From KBS-96 sp963722585 (lineage in GTDB: Bacteria; Acidobacteriota; Terriglobia; Bryobacterales; Bryobacteraceae): a stretch of 64,000 bases of DNA. The stretch's first letter is position 1. Every line of letters starts with the position of its first letter. The translations under genes were made by a program, and so were the position numbers. A model generated the notes under the pieces. It searched no databases and was not told the origin of the DNA. It worked only from the letters and a program-made list of their open reading frames with translations. This document shows positions 7,375 to 16,779 of this stretch, piece by piece. Where the stretch lies: NCBI GenBank assembly GCA_963722585.1, contig CAVRNU010000006.1, positions 1 to 64,000 on the forward strand, in the 5' to 3' direction.

Positions 7375-7796
7375 GCACCGTGACGATGACTGCCTCGCGA
7401 TTCCGCGCCAAGCACATCCTTGAGAAGCAAGTCGACAAGCAGGTCCGCGACTTCCTCGAGCTCCGCGGGTGGCGCCGTATCCGCTTTCAGGCGACCGTGA
7501 TCCCTGGAGCGTTCCGCACAGCCGAGCCAGGCATGGCGGATTGTTTGTACATCAAGTACCTCGATCACAACGGCGTGTGCGTCGCGCTGTGGATCGAGAC
7601 CAAGCGGGCCGTGCGCGGTAAGCTCGCCGACGACCAGCGCGTCTGGCGCGATCGCGAATTGAAGCGCGGCGCCGTGGTTCTCTACGTGAACGACATCGAC
7701 GCGTTCTCGCGGGAATATGAGCGGCTATTCTCGTGGCTCCATTCGAGCCGATTCACTAACTCCGCGCATCAGACGCGGTTTGAACTCGAAAACTGA
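7371..7796 (+). CDS. VRR-NUC domain nuclease, phage type
   Basis: 141 residues; ATG overlaps the previous stop as ATGA. The core fits the VRR-NUC branch of PD-(D/E)XK nucleases: an N-terminal helix (EKQVDKQVRDFLELRGWRRIRF), GMADCLYIK carrying the metal-binding Asp, ALWIETKRAVRGKLADDQRVWRD with the E-x-K pair and the Q following it, and VVLYVNDIDAF as the last strand. Stand-alone VRR-NUC proteins of this size are usual in phages and are thought to resolve branched DNA. It lies just ahead of the DUF1376-type replication gene, a common phage order. Confidence 0.85.
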   Translation: MSTVTMTASRFRAKHILEKQVDKQVRDFLELRGWRRIRFQATVIPGAFRTAEPGMADCLYIKYLDHNGVCVALWIETKRAVRGKLADDQRVWRDRELKRGAVVLYVNDIDAFSREYERLFSWLHSSRFTNSAHQTRFELEN

Positions 7797-7797
7797 G

Positions 7798-8657
7798 ATG
7801 GCTGATGTACCTATGGACGCTTTTCTTTTTTATGTGGACGATTGGCTTTCATCGAAGCGTGTGAATGAGATGGATGCGCACGAAGAACGCGGCTATTTGC
7901 GGCTTCTACTTCATGCCGCTAAAGAACCAGACTGCGGGCTGCCCGATGATCCAAAGCGGCTCGCGCTGATGTCCAAGTTAGGCGCCCAGTGGAACAGGCC
8001 GACGCGAGATAAGAAGTTTCGCTTCGGCGCCACCAGCGTCGAAAAGCTGTTGGCTTGTTTCGAAATAAAGAAGAACGGGCGGATATACAACGAGCGTCTG
8101 CTCCAGGTCTTCAACAAGCATAAGGATGTTGTGGAGGCGCGCCAAAAAGCCGCCCGCGCCAAATATGCAATGCGCGTGCGCCTGTCGATGCAAAGTCAAC
8201 CGAATTTGCAGACGTTTTGCAGGGTGATTTGCACATGCAAAATGGCATGCAAAATTCTGCTTCCCAATATATAGGGCATGAGCATGAGCACCGGCATAGC
8301 AGTTTTCCGGAAGAGAGTGCAGGGGGAAACCAGGACGAGCAGTGGCCGATTTTTGTGGCACGGTGGCTCGAGTCCGGCTTCTCGAAGTGCTCGGAGGTGG
8401 ACTGGGAAGAATCTCGATGGGAATGGAATCGACTCGATTTCGAGCAGCGGATAGCGGCGATACAGCGCATTTGCGATCGCCAAGGCACTGACGATCCCGC
8501 TGTGAGCTCGTTACCGAAGAGTTACCTGAGAAGGCGTATGTGGCAGCGCCAAGTGAGATCGCTAGCGGGATCCCAATGGCAAGACAAAGATGCTGAAACC
8601 AGGAGGATTGCTGAGAAGCGAATGCGAGAGGAATATGAAAAAATTCAGCAACACTGA
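7798..8657 (+). pseudogene. DUF1376-type phage replication protein with a frameshift
   Basis: ATG 7798 opens a DUF1376 N-terminal domain: MDAFLFYVDDWLSSKRVNEMDAHEERGYLRLL is the characteristic FYxxDWL...L...ERGaYlrLL pattern. Near 8160-8170 the frame changes from (..ARQKAARAKY) to (NARAPVDAKSTEFADVLQGDL..), restoring the usual KQ-AA-RA-x-NAR segment followed by a Met/Gln/Asn-rich linker and a helical C-terminal part that ends at 8657. Uncorrected, the first frame stops at 8274 after 158 residues. DUF1376 proteins occupy the replication-initiator/organiser place in many lambdoid-like phages. Overlaps the next start. Confidence 0.7.
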
Positions 8658-8934
8658 CATTAGCGCGGCGCTTGACCGTCTGGGCATGCTCGAATATTGG
8701 CCTTCTAGCCCAGCAGTTCGTGCAGAAATCCACGTCTTGCTCGCGAAGATGGTGCCGCATCGCAAAGCGCTGGACTGGCTCGTCGACGAGCTAGTCAACC
8801 GCGTCGGACGCTGGCCTGGGCCAGCCGAGCTGCGCGGTATTCTCTGCTCCCGCTTTGGCCCGGCCGATGGAATCGATGCCTGGTCTACACTGCCCGGGTA
8901 CACACGATGGCATGGGAAATCCTGTGGGCGTTGA
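8635..8934 (+). CDS. phage replication-operon protein, C-terminus replaced at a rearrangement junction
   Basis: ATG 8635 lies inside the end of the previous gene; 99 codons. Residues 1-85 look like a small phage helical protein (WPSSPAVRAEIHVLLAKMVP.., VDELVNRVGRWPGPAELRGIL, FGPADGIDAW). The last ~12 residues (RWHGKSCGR) are simply the permease gene read in another frame, so the natural C-terminus has been lost. The last genuine phage residue is probably within LPGYTR, about base 8890-8905. Confidence 0.5.
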   Translation: MKKFSNTDISAALDRLGMLEYWPSSPAVRAEIHVLLAKMVPHRKALDWLVDELVNRVGRWPGPAELRGILCSRFGPADGIDAWSTLPGYTRWHGKSCGR

Positions 8935-10025
8935 TCCTCGGGTTCTCCCTCTCTGCTGTGATTCAAGCCGTTGTCTCAAAAAAAGAGATGGTGCGCTTGC
9001 TGCCGGACGATTCGCCGCGATCAATAGTCCGCGCCTCATTTCTGGGTGCGGCATCGTCCTCCTGCTCGTACGCGGCAGTGGCCTTAGCCCGTTCGATGTT
9101 TCGTAAAGGAGCGAATTTTACGGCCGCCATGGCTTTTCAGTTTGCCTCGACCAATCTTGTGTTGGAGCTCGGCATTTTGCTCGCCGTGCTGATGGGTTGG
9201 CAGTTTACACTTGCGGAATTTACAGGCGGACCGATCATGATTATTCTGCTTGTATTTCTATTCAAGCTCTTCCTCTCGCCAGAGTTAATCCGTTCGGCAA
9301 AAGAGCAAGCTGACAAAGGATTGCAAGGGCGCATGGAGGGGCATGCCGGGATGGACATGTCGCTGCACGAAGGCTCCATCTGGCAGCGCATGTTTTCGGA
9401 GAAGGGGAAGACATCCATCAGCCATTTCTTCGTAATGGATTGGGCTTCTACGTGGATTGACATTGTTGGTGGTTTGCTCATTGCGGGCGCAATCGGAGCA
9501 TGGGTACCGAAGCACTTCTGGCAAGCGTTTTTCCTCCAAGGTCATCCCTTCATTGCAAAGCTGTGGGGACCGGCAGTTGGTCCTATGGTTGCAGTCATTT
9601 CGTTTGTTTGTTCTGTCGGCAACGTGCCGCTGGCGGCAGTCTTGTGGACTGGGGGAATCAGTTTCGGCGGCGTTGTCGCATTTATGTTTGCCGACCTCAT
9701 TGTGTTACCGATTCTCGATATCTATCGCAAATACTATGGCTTCAAGATAAGCGCCTTGCTGTTTGTCCTGTTTTATGCCGCGATGGCCGGCGCGGCCCTG
9801 GTCGTGGAGTTCGCTTTCGGACTGCTGCATCTCATTCCCCAACAGAGGAGTGCTCAGGTGGCGGAGGCGATTCGATGGAACTATACAAGCGTGCTCGATA
9901 TCTTATTTCTCGCCTTAGCAGCTTTGTTGCTTATCCGCCTTTTCCGGACTGGAGGCCCGGAAATGCTGAAGATGATGAATTCCTCGGGGTATAAACAGCC
10001 GCGCACAGCCCGGATCGGATTTTAG
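8907..10025 (+). CDS. ArsP_1/DUF318-family permease, N-terminally truncated
   Basis: 372 residues from ATG 8907, at least eight hydrophobic spans. The signatures of the DUF318/ArsP_1 permease family are clear: FLGAASSSCSYAAVALARSMFRKGANFTAAMAFQFASTN in the first half and VCSVGNVPLAAVLWTGGISFGG in the second, i.e. the paired half-site repeats of this fold. Family members export organoarsenicals or act as uncharacterised metal/thiol transporters. Relatives usually have some 25 residues before MAWEILWALILGF; here that part is replaced by phage sequence, there is no Shine-Dalgarno, and expression is doubtful. Its stop is followed by about 90 unassigned bases. Confidence 0.75.
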   Translation: MAWEILWALILGFSLSAVIQAVVSKKEMVRLLPDDSPRSIVRASFLGAASSSCSYAAVALARSMFRKGANFTAAMAFQFASTNLVLELGILLAVLMGWQFTLAEFTGGPIMIILLVFLFKLFLSPELIRSAKEQADKGLQGRMEGHAGMDMSLHEGSIWQRMFSEKGKTSISHFFVMDWASTWIDIVGGLLIAGAIGAWVPKHFWQAFFLQGHPFIAKLWGPAVGPMVAVISFVCSVGNVPLAAVLWTGGISFGGVVAFMFADLIVLPILDIYRKYYGFKISALLFVLFYAAMAGAALVVEFAFGLLHLIPQQRSAQVAEAIRWNYTSVLDILFLALAALLLIRLFRTGGPEMLKMMNSSGYKQPRTARIGF

Positions 10026-10117
10026 CTTTTCTAATACGAAGGACTTTCGAGCATCTTCAGCACGGCGCTAAGTCACCGTATGCGCGTTCGGAGAATTGTT
10101 GTCGGGTGTCAGGAAGC

Positions 10118-11445
10118 CTATTTGACCGGATTACCGGCAATATAGACCGCATCGATCGTCCGTGTATTTTTAATATCGTCGAGCGGGTTTCGATCAAGCA
10201 CGATTAGATCGGCCCACTTCGTTGGCTGCAGAGTTCCGAGATCCTTGGCCTGAAGGAACTCGGCCGCGTTCCGCGTGGCAGCGGTGATCGCCTGAATTGG
10301 TGTCAGGCCCGCTTGGACCATGAGTTCCAGTTCCCAATGCTCGAAATACCCAGGGAAGCGGCCGGGTGGCCCGCTGTCGGTGCCAAAGCCATACTTCACA
10401 CCTGCGTCAACCAGCGTCTTCACGTTCCTCTCCGCAGTGTCCAAAATTCCGCGGTACCGGTTAAAGTCGGGATCGGATTCGATGGTTTTCTGATAGGAAG
10501 GGCTTTCGAGCGTTGCCAGTACGTTTGCCGGTACAGCATGTGTAAAGAACGGATCGCTCGCAAAGGGAGGCGTTTGTCCATAGATGAACATAGAGGCTTC
10601 GCGGGACAGGGTTGCGGCCATTTGCCACGTCCCATGTTTTTTCATGGCGTCTATAAGTTCCTGGTCAACCGGTTTATCGCGAACACTATGCGCCAGGCCG
10701 TCTACACCGTAGTTCACTAGCTGCTTTGCATCCTGCAAATAGAAAATATGCGCCGCAACGCGCAAATGCCGCTTGTGCGCGCTATCGATAATGGCCTTCG
10801 CAATGGGATAGGGCATCTTCACTTTGAACGCGCCGAGATGGTCGTCCATCCACAGCTTGATGATGTCGACATGCTTGGCAGCTTGAGCGGCAACGGCGGG
10901 ATCTACTTCAGCAACGGTGGAAATTCCCTTGTTCACGCCCGCGATGCCGCCATAGCCGCCCTTGAAAATGAATCCTGTCCGGCCGTATAGATGCGGGCGG
11001 TAGTGGGTCGCCCCGCGCGCTGCTCGGCCCGAATTTTGAAAATCAGATCCTGGTCCGTTCCGAGACTCAGCACAGTAGTGACACCGTAAGATGCGTATGT
11101 TTCGAGATTCTTCTCGACGTTTTCACGGGTGAAGAATTTCGCGTTCTGCTCGAGACCGATCGTATTCCCAAGATGGCAGTGCAAGTTGATGATGCCCGGC
11201 ATGACATACTTGCCGGTCAGATCGATAACCTGCGCCGAGGAGGGGGTTCTTAATTGTGCAACCGGGCCGACCCAGCTGATGAGGCCATTGTCAACGATCA
11301 TGGCGGCATGCGCCAGGGGGGAACGGCCGGCGCCGTCAATCAGCGTGAAATTCTTTAAAACCTTTACTTCGGCGTGGAGCGAAGCCGCGAATAGCAGCGC
11401 CAGGCCGGCGGCTACGAACTTGTCATTTCGTTTTTGTCCGGGCAT
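10118..11445 (-). pseudogene. exported amidohydrolase (AHS family), one frameshift
   Basis: From ATG 11445: a signal peptide (KFVAAGLALLFAASLHA), then the amidohydrolase N-terminal strands and metal motif MPGIINLHCHLGN. Near 10970 the frame ends in ..GQDSFSRAAMAASRA; one base over it continues GFIFKGGYGGIAGVNKGISTVAEV and then DIIKLWMDD (candidate carbamylated Lys), HLRVAAHIFY and GVDGLAHSV (metal His), and GFGTDSGPPG (metal Asp), to 10118. Together these are a complete ~440-residue amidohydrolase-1 protein (imidazolonepropionase/prolidase-like). Its start overlaps the end of the Cys-rich gene by 23 bases. Substrate unknown. Confidence 0.75.
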
Positions 11446-12100
11446 CTTCGAGAATCCGCCTGGCGCGAGAAGGATTAAAGACTCCGCAAGAACAGAAACG
11501 TGACAGATAGGTGACGGCTTGCTCCGGCGTGCGCCGATTTTCCTTTACAAAATCGATCATCTTTTTTGCCAGGGAATGGCTGATCATGCCGTGTCCGCAC
11601 ATGGTTGAAAGGGTTATCACCTGCGAGTTGGGCAGCTTTTCGGTCCGTCCTTCAAAACCCAGCGAATAGCCCACACTGTGACGTGGGATGCAGGCGTACT
11701 CACAGCATTGCTCGGCGCCCGGGATTGAAGTGGAAACGTTCACGCTAAGACCGAGGTCCTCTTCCTTGATCCGCTTCACAAATGCTTCCGCCGCGACCTG
11801 GTTGTCGAATACGGCGGCGCACGTGGTAGGAACGGTGACGCCACAAATGACGCCTTTAAAATCCGGTGTGAAGTTTCGCTTCCAATGGGCCAGCGGAGTC
11901 ACATTCCTGGATGGCCGCAACGCGCCGCCATTGCGGGCGTCGCCCAGGTTCACCGGCTTATATTCCAGCGCGATTTCGAGGAAACGGCGAAGTTTCGGGA
12001 GCGCGTCCGCATCGTTCTTCCCCTTACTGGGAATAGCAAAGACAATGTAGTCGTCGCGAAAGCTTTCCGCGTTGCCAAAGCGGTGCAGTGTGTTCGTCAT
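11423..12100 (-). CDS. uncharacterised Cys-rich protein paired with a ferredoxin-domain protein
   Basis: 225 residues; the start overlaps the stop of the ferredoxin gene (ATGA). Nine cysteines are placed in clusters: C86, C94, C132-C133-C137 (AEQCCEYAC), C168 followed by H170 (STMCGHGM), and C203/C205 (RFCSCG). This looks like a metal- or Fe-S-binding protein. No signal peptide, so cytoplasmic. I do not recognise the family. Tight coupling to the ferredoxin-domain protein suggests a two-component redox enzyme, and the downstream exported amidohydrolase may belong to the same pathway. Confidence 0.7.
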   Translation of the reverse strand: MTNTLHRFGNAESFRDDYIVFAIPSKGKNDADALPKLRRFLEIALEYKPVNLGDARNGGALRPSRNVTPLAHWKRNFTPDFKGVICGVTVPTTCAAVFDNQVAAEAFVKRIKEEDLGLSVNVSTSIPGAEQCCEYACIPRHSVGYSLGFEGRTEKLPNSQVITLSTMCGHGMISHSLAKKMIDFVKENRRTPEQAVTYLSRFCSCGVFNPSRARRILEDARTKTK

Positions 12101-12936
12101 GCGTTGACAGTCTCCCGTGCAGGTTCGTTTGCCGGGCGGCTCAGCCGGCCCAAACCAATATTCGTCTTGGCGCGCTCCAACTTATAGCCCAATCGCTCGA
12201 GAATCGGGGCGACGATGTTTTCTTCTCCGTGCTCGCCGCAACGCGTCGCGACGCCTAACGCGACCACGGTGTCAATCTTTTTCTCAACGTCCCATACTAA
12301 ACGAATAATCTCCTCCGTACGCTCGACTGGAACCTTGATCTCCACAATCGCCGACATGACCTTTTCACCGAGAATGTCTTCGCGCAGCGTACCGGTAGCC
12401 ACATCCGACATCAGGGACGTGACGGGATTCCGGGTTTCAAAGCTCACATTTGCCTTCGCCAGCGCCCGGCACATTTGTTGGATCTCGTGAAAACGAACCC
12501 CTACGCCTGGCCTGCCAAATTCGATGGTGAATCCGACTTCGCCCACACGCACGCGCCCTGTCACATCGTTCGTTTTTACTTCTTCGGTTCCGCGTCCCTC
12601 GACACCCGTCGATTCATGCGGCACCCGCGGATCGGAGAACGCTCGCCGGACCGTGCGCGGCCAGGTAAGTTCGTCCGGCTCGAACGCAGCGGTGGGGCAC
12701 AAGTCAGGCTCGGGATCGAACCGAATGCGGAAGAGGGAAAGCATCGACCGGACCGCCCGTACAAACACCGGATTGAGGTGTTCCTGACTCAGGCCGTTGT
12801 AACAGGCATAGCATTCGACGCATTCGTCTCGATCGATCGTAGCCCGCTTAGTTACCGGGTCTATGTAGATCGCGCCCATCGGGCACACGTAGGTGCAGTT
12901 GCCACAAGCCACACATCGTTCATGGCTTATCTTCAT
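12097..12936 (-). CDS. 4Fe-4S ferredoxin-domain protein with uncharacterised C-terminal domain
   Basis: ATG 12936, preceded by GGGAGGC, was preferred to the longer frame from 13134, which has no such signal; 279 residues. Residues 1-50 hold a bacterial ferredoxin fold: C8xxC11xxC14xxxCP is a complete first cluster site, and C39xxC42xxC45 a second one lacking its usual fourth Cys (C80 in DLCP may substitute). The remaining ~200 residues include VGFTIEFGRPGVGVRF and IVEIKVPVERTEEIIRLVWDVEKK, a domain I cannot name. It probably passes electrons to the Cys-rich partner. Confidence 0.75.
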   Translation of the reverse strand: MKISHERCVACGNCTYVCPMGAIYIDPVTKRATIDRDECVECYACYNGLSQEHLNPVFVRAVRSMLSLFRIRFDPEPDLCPTAAFEPDELTWPRTVRRAFSDPRVPHESTGVEGRGTEEVKTNDVTGRVRVGEVGFTIEFGRPGVGVRFHEIQQMCRALAKANVSFETRNPVTSLMSDVATGTLREDILGEKVMSAIVEIKVPVERTEEIIRLVWDVEKKIDTVVALGVATRCGEHGEENIVAPILERLGYKLERAKTNIGLGRLSRPANEPARETVNA

Positions 12937-13335
12937 GCTTTGCCTCCCGTTTCCGCACGTGGCAGCTCGAACCCCTGCCGTGACCGTGGTGCGCTCATCC
13001 GTGGTTGGGCGAGTGAAACCGACATTGGGGACCATGAATTCGCCAGGATCGGCGGTCGATTCAGGCGACTCCCTTTCGATTCTACGCCCCGGGTGTTTTT
13101 GGCACCATGATATATCATTTGGCTCCAGATCCACAGATGGGGTTTTTGCTTCGTTTTCACGTATATACGGCAGATCAGTCGCCGCTCGCCACGCATATTG
13201 ATGGCCATTTGGAGATTTTTATGGAACAAACTGGCGTTTCTGGGCTATCATTCTTTCGTCCGTAAACGATGATAGAGCAGAAGATCGTCGTGCGGAACAC
13301 GTGAAACCAACCTCCGCCACGTCAAGGAGTCTTCC
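12937..13335. promoter_or_regulatory. divergent regulatory region with two palindromes
   Basis: 400 bases without a supported gene, between the leftward ferredoxin operon and the rightward TonB receptor. A perfect 12-base palindrome ATGATATATCAT lies at 13107-13118. A second inverted repeat, CTATCAT (13245-13251) against ATGATAG (13269-13275), sits about 60 bases before the receptor start. Both are operator candidates; the regulator is unknown. Confidence 0.35.
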
Positions 13336-16300
13336 ATGAAGAAACTAACGAGGTGCTTCGCCCTTCTATCGGCGGCCGTCTCTCTTGCAAAAGCTCAGAA
13401 CCTTCGAACCGCGACGCTGGTTGGTACCGTTACTGACAGCAGCGGAGCCGCGGTAGCCAACGCCGACGTTTCAGTAACCAATATCGGGACGCAGGTAGTA
13501 ACCCGCAGCAAAACGAATGACGACGGCGCCTATTATGTGCCATTTCTCATCATCGGAAACTACACCCTGAGAGTTGAAGCGCGCGGGTTCAAACCTTTCG
13601 AGCAGACCGGCTTGCTGCTCAATGCCGGCGAAACGCCCCGCGTTGACGTCAAATTGGAACTCGGTACTGTGTCGGAGGAGATTAAAGTGAGCGGGCAGGC
13701 TCCTCTTCTTGACACTGATAGCGCGGTTGTAGGCGGTGTTGCAACGGCGAAGGAAATTCATGACCAGCCAATCCCCCAATCGAAGCCGCAGCATTTTATG
13801 TATTACTTGGAGGGCGCGCAAGCAAATAACGATGGCACTTACCACATCCTCGGCCAGCCCGAACAACAACTAAGCTACGATCTGGACGGGGTTATCGCAA
13901 AGCAGGCCCTCGGCAAGGTTCTGGGCGATACGAACACGCTCATCACTCCCCCTGTGGATACGCTTCAAGAGGCGCAGGTCTTCACCACCGGCATTCCCGC
14001 CGAAATCGGGCATGCGGCCGGAGGCGCATACAACCTCACCACCAAGAGCGGCACCAACGAACTACATTTCTCGGCCGAGGAGCGCTATATCAATAAAGCC
14101 TGGCTGCACCGGCAAGTGTTCAACCAGCAAGCGACAGATACGCCCTTCGAATACCACAACTTTAATGCGATGCTGAGCGGACCTGTTGTCATTCCCAAAC
14201 TGTACAACGGAAAGAACAAGACCTTCTTCTTACTCGGTTATCGCCTGGACTACGACCATGAGACAAACTACGCCACAGTTTCCGTTCCTACGCAGGCGGA
14301 GTTGAATGGGAACTTCAGCTTCAATGGCGTGGGACTGCCGATCTACGATCCGAAGTCCATCGCGTGCACGCTGCTTAAGGGATGCTCCGGCGGAGTTGGC
14401 TGGACCGCGGCGCCGTTTTCAGGCAACGTAATTCCGGCGAGCCGCCTCGACCCCGTTGTGCAGAAATTCTTCTCCCTAGATCCTTATAATCTTCCTAACC
14501 TGCCGAATACCTTCACGAATACCGGCCCCGTGAATAATTATTTCTCCGGCAATCATTACATTTCGGACCGGCAGGGATACTTGGGTAAAATCGATCAACA
14601 GATTAGCGATAAACAGAAGTTATTCGTACGGTACATGTGGAACAAGTACCGCGTGATTGGAAGCCGGAACAATGTTCTCTTCAACTGGACGAGCATCGAT
14701 AACACGCAGTACGGATTCGGTTTGCCAGAACCGATCGATGAGAGGAATATCGCATTCAGCTACATTTACCTGATCGGCCCGACCCTGATCAACGAGTTTC
14801 AGATCGGCTACCAACGCCGGGACGACACAGTTTATCCCGTGACCGCCAATCAGGGATGGGCGGAGATCCTTGGGATTTCTGGAGTAGGGCCGCAAACATT
14901 CCCTGGATTTGTCGAGCAGAATTCCACCGGCAGCAGCTTCAATTGGACTGCTAATCCCGGCGGCGGATCGAGGACATTGAACGAAGACTTCACGCTTGCC
15001 GACAACATGACGAAAGTAATCGGTCTCCACACAGTTAAGTGGGGCTATCAGGGGATATTGCAAAGGGAGAACGACATAACGGCTACGCAGCCCTCCGGCG
15101 TTTTTAATTTCTCGACCGCTGGCAGTGGACTTCCCTTCACTCCCAACACTGGAAATTCCTTCGCGTCATTCGAGCTGGGAGCCGTCACATCGGCGAGTTT
15201 CACAACGCTGCTGGCGAATTATCTACCGCGCTGGTGGATGCATCAGTTCTATATTCAGGACGATTGGAGAATTCGGAATACCGTAACTCTCTCGATCGGC
15301 CTGCGCTACAGCTACGAGAGTCCGGCGACTACGGCGTACGGAGTGCAATCCAATTTCAATCCCAATGTTGTTGATCCCTTGACGGGACTGATGGGCGCAA
15401 TCACGCATCCCATGGGCGACATATACCACGCTCAATGGAAGAATTTCACACCGCGGATCGGCTTGGCGTGGAATTTCTTGCCGAAATGGGTTTTCCGCGG
15501 ATCCTTCGGCATGTTCACACAAGACATCGTGCAAGAGCTGCCGCAGGATGAGTACACGGCGCAGGCGGTTGTCCAACAGCCATCGGGCAGCCCATATCCC
15601 GCCTTCTATCTATCCCAAGGACCGGGACCAATTGCGTATAACATCAACCCCAGCTCAGATACGGCCCCATATTCCGGCACAAATTACAGCCAGCGGAACG
15701 TGAGCTACATTGATCCAAATCTGCGCAATCCGTACACCATGACCTGGTCCGAGGGCTTCCAATATGGATTCAAGCCTAATTGGATCGCCGAGATCGCTTA
15801 CCAAGGCGCGGCCGGAGTTGGCCTGATACCGCAGTTCTACAATCCTGGCGCCACCTGTACAGGATTGTGTCCGGTAAACATCAATGTGCTTCCTCAATCC
15901 ATTTACAATTCCACTAACACCACACTTCTTAACACTGTGTATGCGAACACTCAACCGTACTTGCGTTACCCTCAATTCGGGATTGTAAACTATTACAGCA
16001 ATTACGGGCACAGCACCTATAATGCAATGGTTACTCGCCTGGAGCATCGCTTTGCGGAACATTTTTCGGCCGACTTCATGTTCACTTACAGTAAGGCCCT
16101 TATGGGAGAAGCCGGCAATAACTGGCAGTATTACGATTGGAACCTGACGAAGCAGCTCGCGCCGTACGATCAGAAGTTCCAATTTGTGAATCAGGCTTCG
16201 TATGATCTGCCATTCGGGAAGGGGCGCCGCTTTCTGGACCGGGGCGGCATCCTGAATCAGGTATTTGGCGGATGGACATTCCTGACGATCCAGAGCGTGC

Positions 16301-16779
16301 GAAGCGGTCTGCCGGTCAGCTTTACTCTCGCGGGCAGTCCCTATAAGTATCTGCCAGGAGAAGGGAATGCGCCGAACATTGTGTTGGGCCAGACAATCAA
16401 CGTTCCAAACTATTCTATTGGACCTAATATGTGGCCGCAGCAGGGTCAGAATCCGTTTTTCAACATCAACGCATTCGCGAATCCGCCCGCCTTTACGCCG
16501 GGTAACGCCGGCGGAGGTATCGCGCGGACCGGATGGGTTTGGTGGCCACAATATTCCCTCACTAAAACATGGACGTACCGGGAGAAATACCAGCTTACGG
16601 TTCGTATGGATGCCAATAATCTTTTTCCCGAGACGAGATGGTTAGACACGGCAAATACGATTGTCAATTTCTCTAGCCCTTTATTGTTTGGTAAGTTTCC
16701 GCCGACTACTGGTTACTCCTTCAGTAACTGGTGGGGCGCCAATGGAACGCTTCAGGGAGTGCTGAGGCTCGCGTTTTAG
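13336..16779 (+). CDS. Oar-type TonB-dependent receptor with carboxypeptidase-like N-terminal domain
   Basis: ATG 13336 follows AAGGAG at good spacing; 1147 residues. Signal peptide (FALLSAAVSLAKAQ), then a carboxypeptidase-regulatory-like beta-sandwich at ~25-110 (GTVTDSSGAAVANADVSVTN.., YTLRVEARGFKPF), a plug domain at ~120-240 (VDTLQEAQVFTTGIPAEIGHAAGG), and a long outer-membrane barrel ending in the typical C-terminal strand LQGVLRLAF. Acidobacteria use this family for uptake or surface binding of complex substrates. It lies divergent from the ferredoxin operon and before an aromatic-acid-type transporter, so the three may serve one substrate. Confidence 0.92.
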   Translation: MKKLTRCFALLSAAVSLAKAQNLRTATLVGTVTDSSGAAVANADVSVTNIGTQVVTRSKTNDDGAYYVPFLIIGNYTLRVEARGFKPFEQTGLLLNAGETPRVDVKLELGTVSEEIKVSGQAPLLDTDSAVVGGVATAKEIHDQPIPQSKPQHFMYYLEGAQANNDGTYHILGQPEQQLSYDLDGVIAKQALGKVLGDTNTLITPPVDTLQEAQVFTTGIPAEIGHAAGGAYNLTTKSGTNELHFSAEERYINKAWLHRQVFNQQATDTPFEYHNFNAMLSGPVVIPKLYNGKNKTFFLLGYRLDYDHETNYATVSVPTQAELNGNFSFNGVGLPIYDPKSIACTLLKGCSGGVGWTAAPFSGNVIPASRLDPVVQKFFSLDPYNLPNLPNTFTNTGPVNNYFSGNHYISDRQGYLGKIDQQISDKQKLFVRYMWNKYRVIGSRNNVLFNWTSIDNTQYGFGLPEPIDERNIAFSYIYLIGPTLINEFQIGYQRRDDTVYPVTANQGWAEILGISGVGPQTFPGFVEQNSTGSSFNWTANPGGGSRTLNEDFTLADNMTKVIGLHTVKWGYQGILQRENDITATQPSGVFNFSTAGSGLPFTPNTGNSFASFELGAVTSASFTTLLANYLPRWWMHQFYIQDDWRIRNTVTLSIGLRYSYESPATTAYGVQSNFNPNVVDPLTGLMGAITHPMGDIYHAQWKNFTPRIGLAWNFLPKWVFRGSFGMFTQDIVQELPQDEYTAQAVVQQPSGSPYPAFYLSQGPGPIAYNINPSSDTAPYSGTNYSQRNVSYIDPNLRNPYTMTWSEGFQYGFKPNWIAEIAYQGAAGVGLIPQFYNPGATCTGLCPVNINVLPQSIYNSTNTTLLNTVYANTQPYLRYPQFGIVNYYSNYGHSTYNAMVTRLEHRFAEHFSADFMFTYSKALMGEAGNNWQYYDWNLTKQLAPYDQKFQFVNQASYDLPFGKGRRFLDRGGILNQVFGGWTFLTIQSVRSGLPVSFTLAGSPYKYLPGEGNAPNIVLGQTINVPNYSIGPNMWPQQGQNPFFNINAFANPPAFTPGNAGGGIARTGWVWWPQYSLTKTWTYREKYQLTVRMDANNLFPETRWLDTANTIVNFSSPLLFGKFPPTTGYSFSNWWGANGTLQGVLRLAF

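Noticed and set aside
1..8934. complete prophage with attachment sites
   Set aside because: No integrase, terminase, capsid or lysis genes and no flanking direct repeats found; only an early-region remnant is supported.
12475..13110. 211-codon plus-strand ORF over the ferredoxin gene
   Set aside because: The minus strand carries the Cys-spaced ferredoxin motif; the plus frame is a shadow.
15655..16551. 298-codon minus-strand ORF inside the TonB receptor
   Set aside because: Antisense to an intact 1147-residue receptor; no motif.
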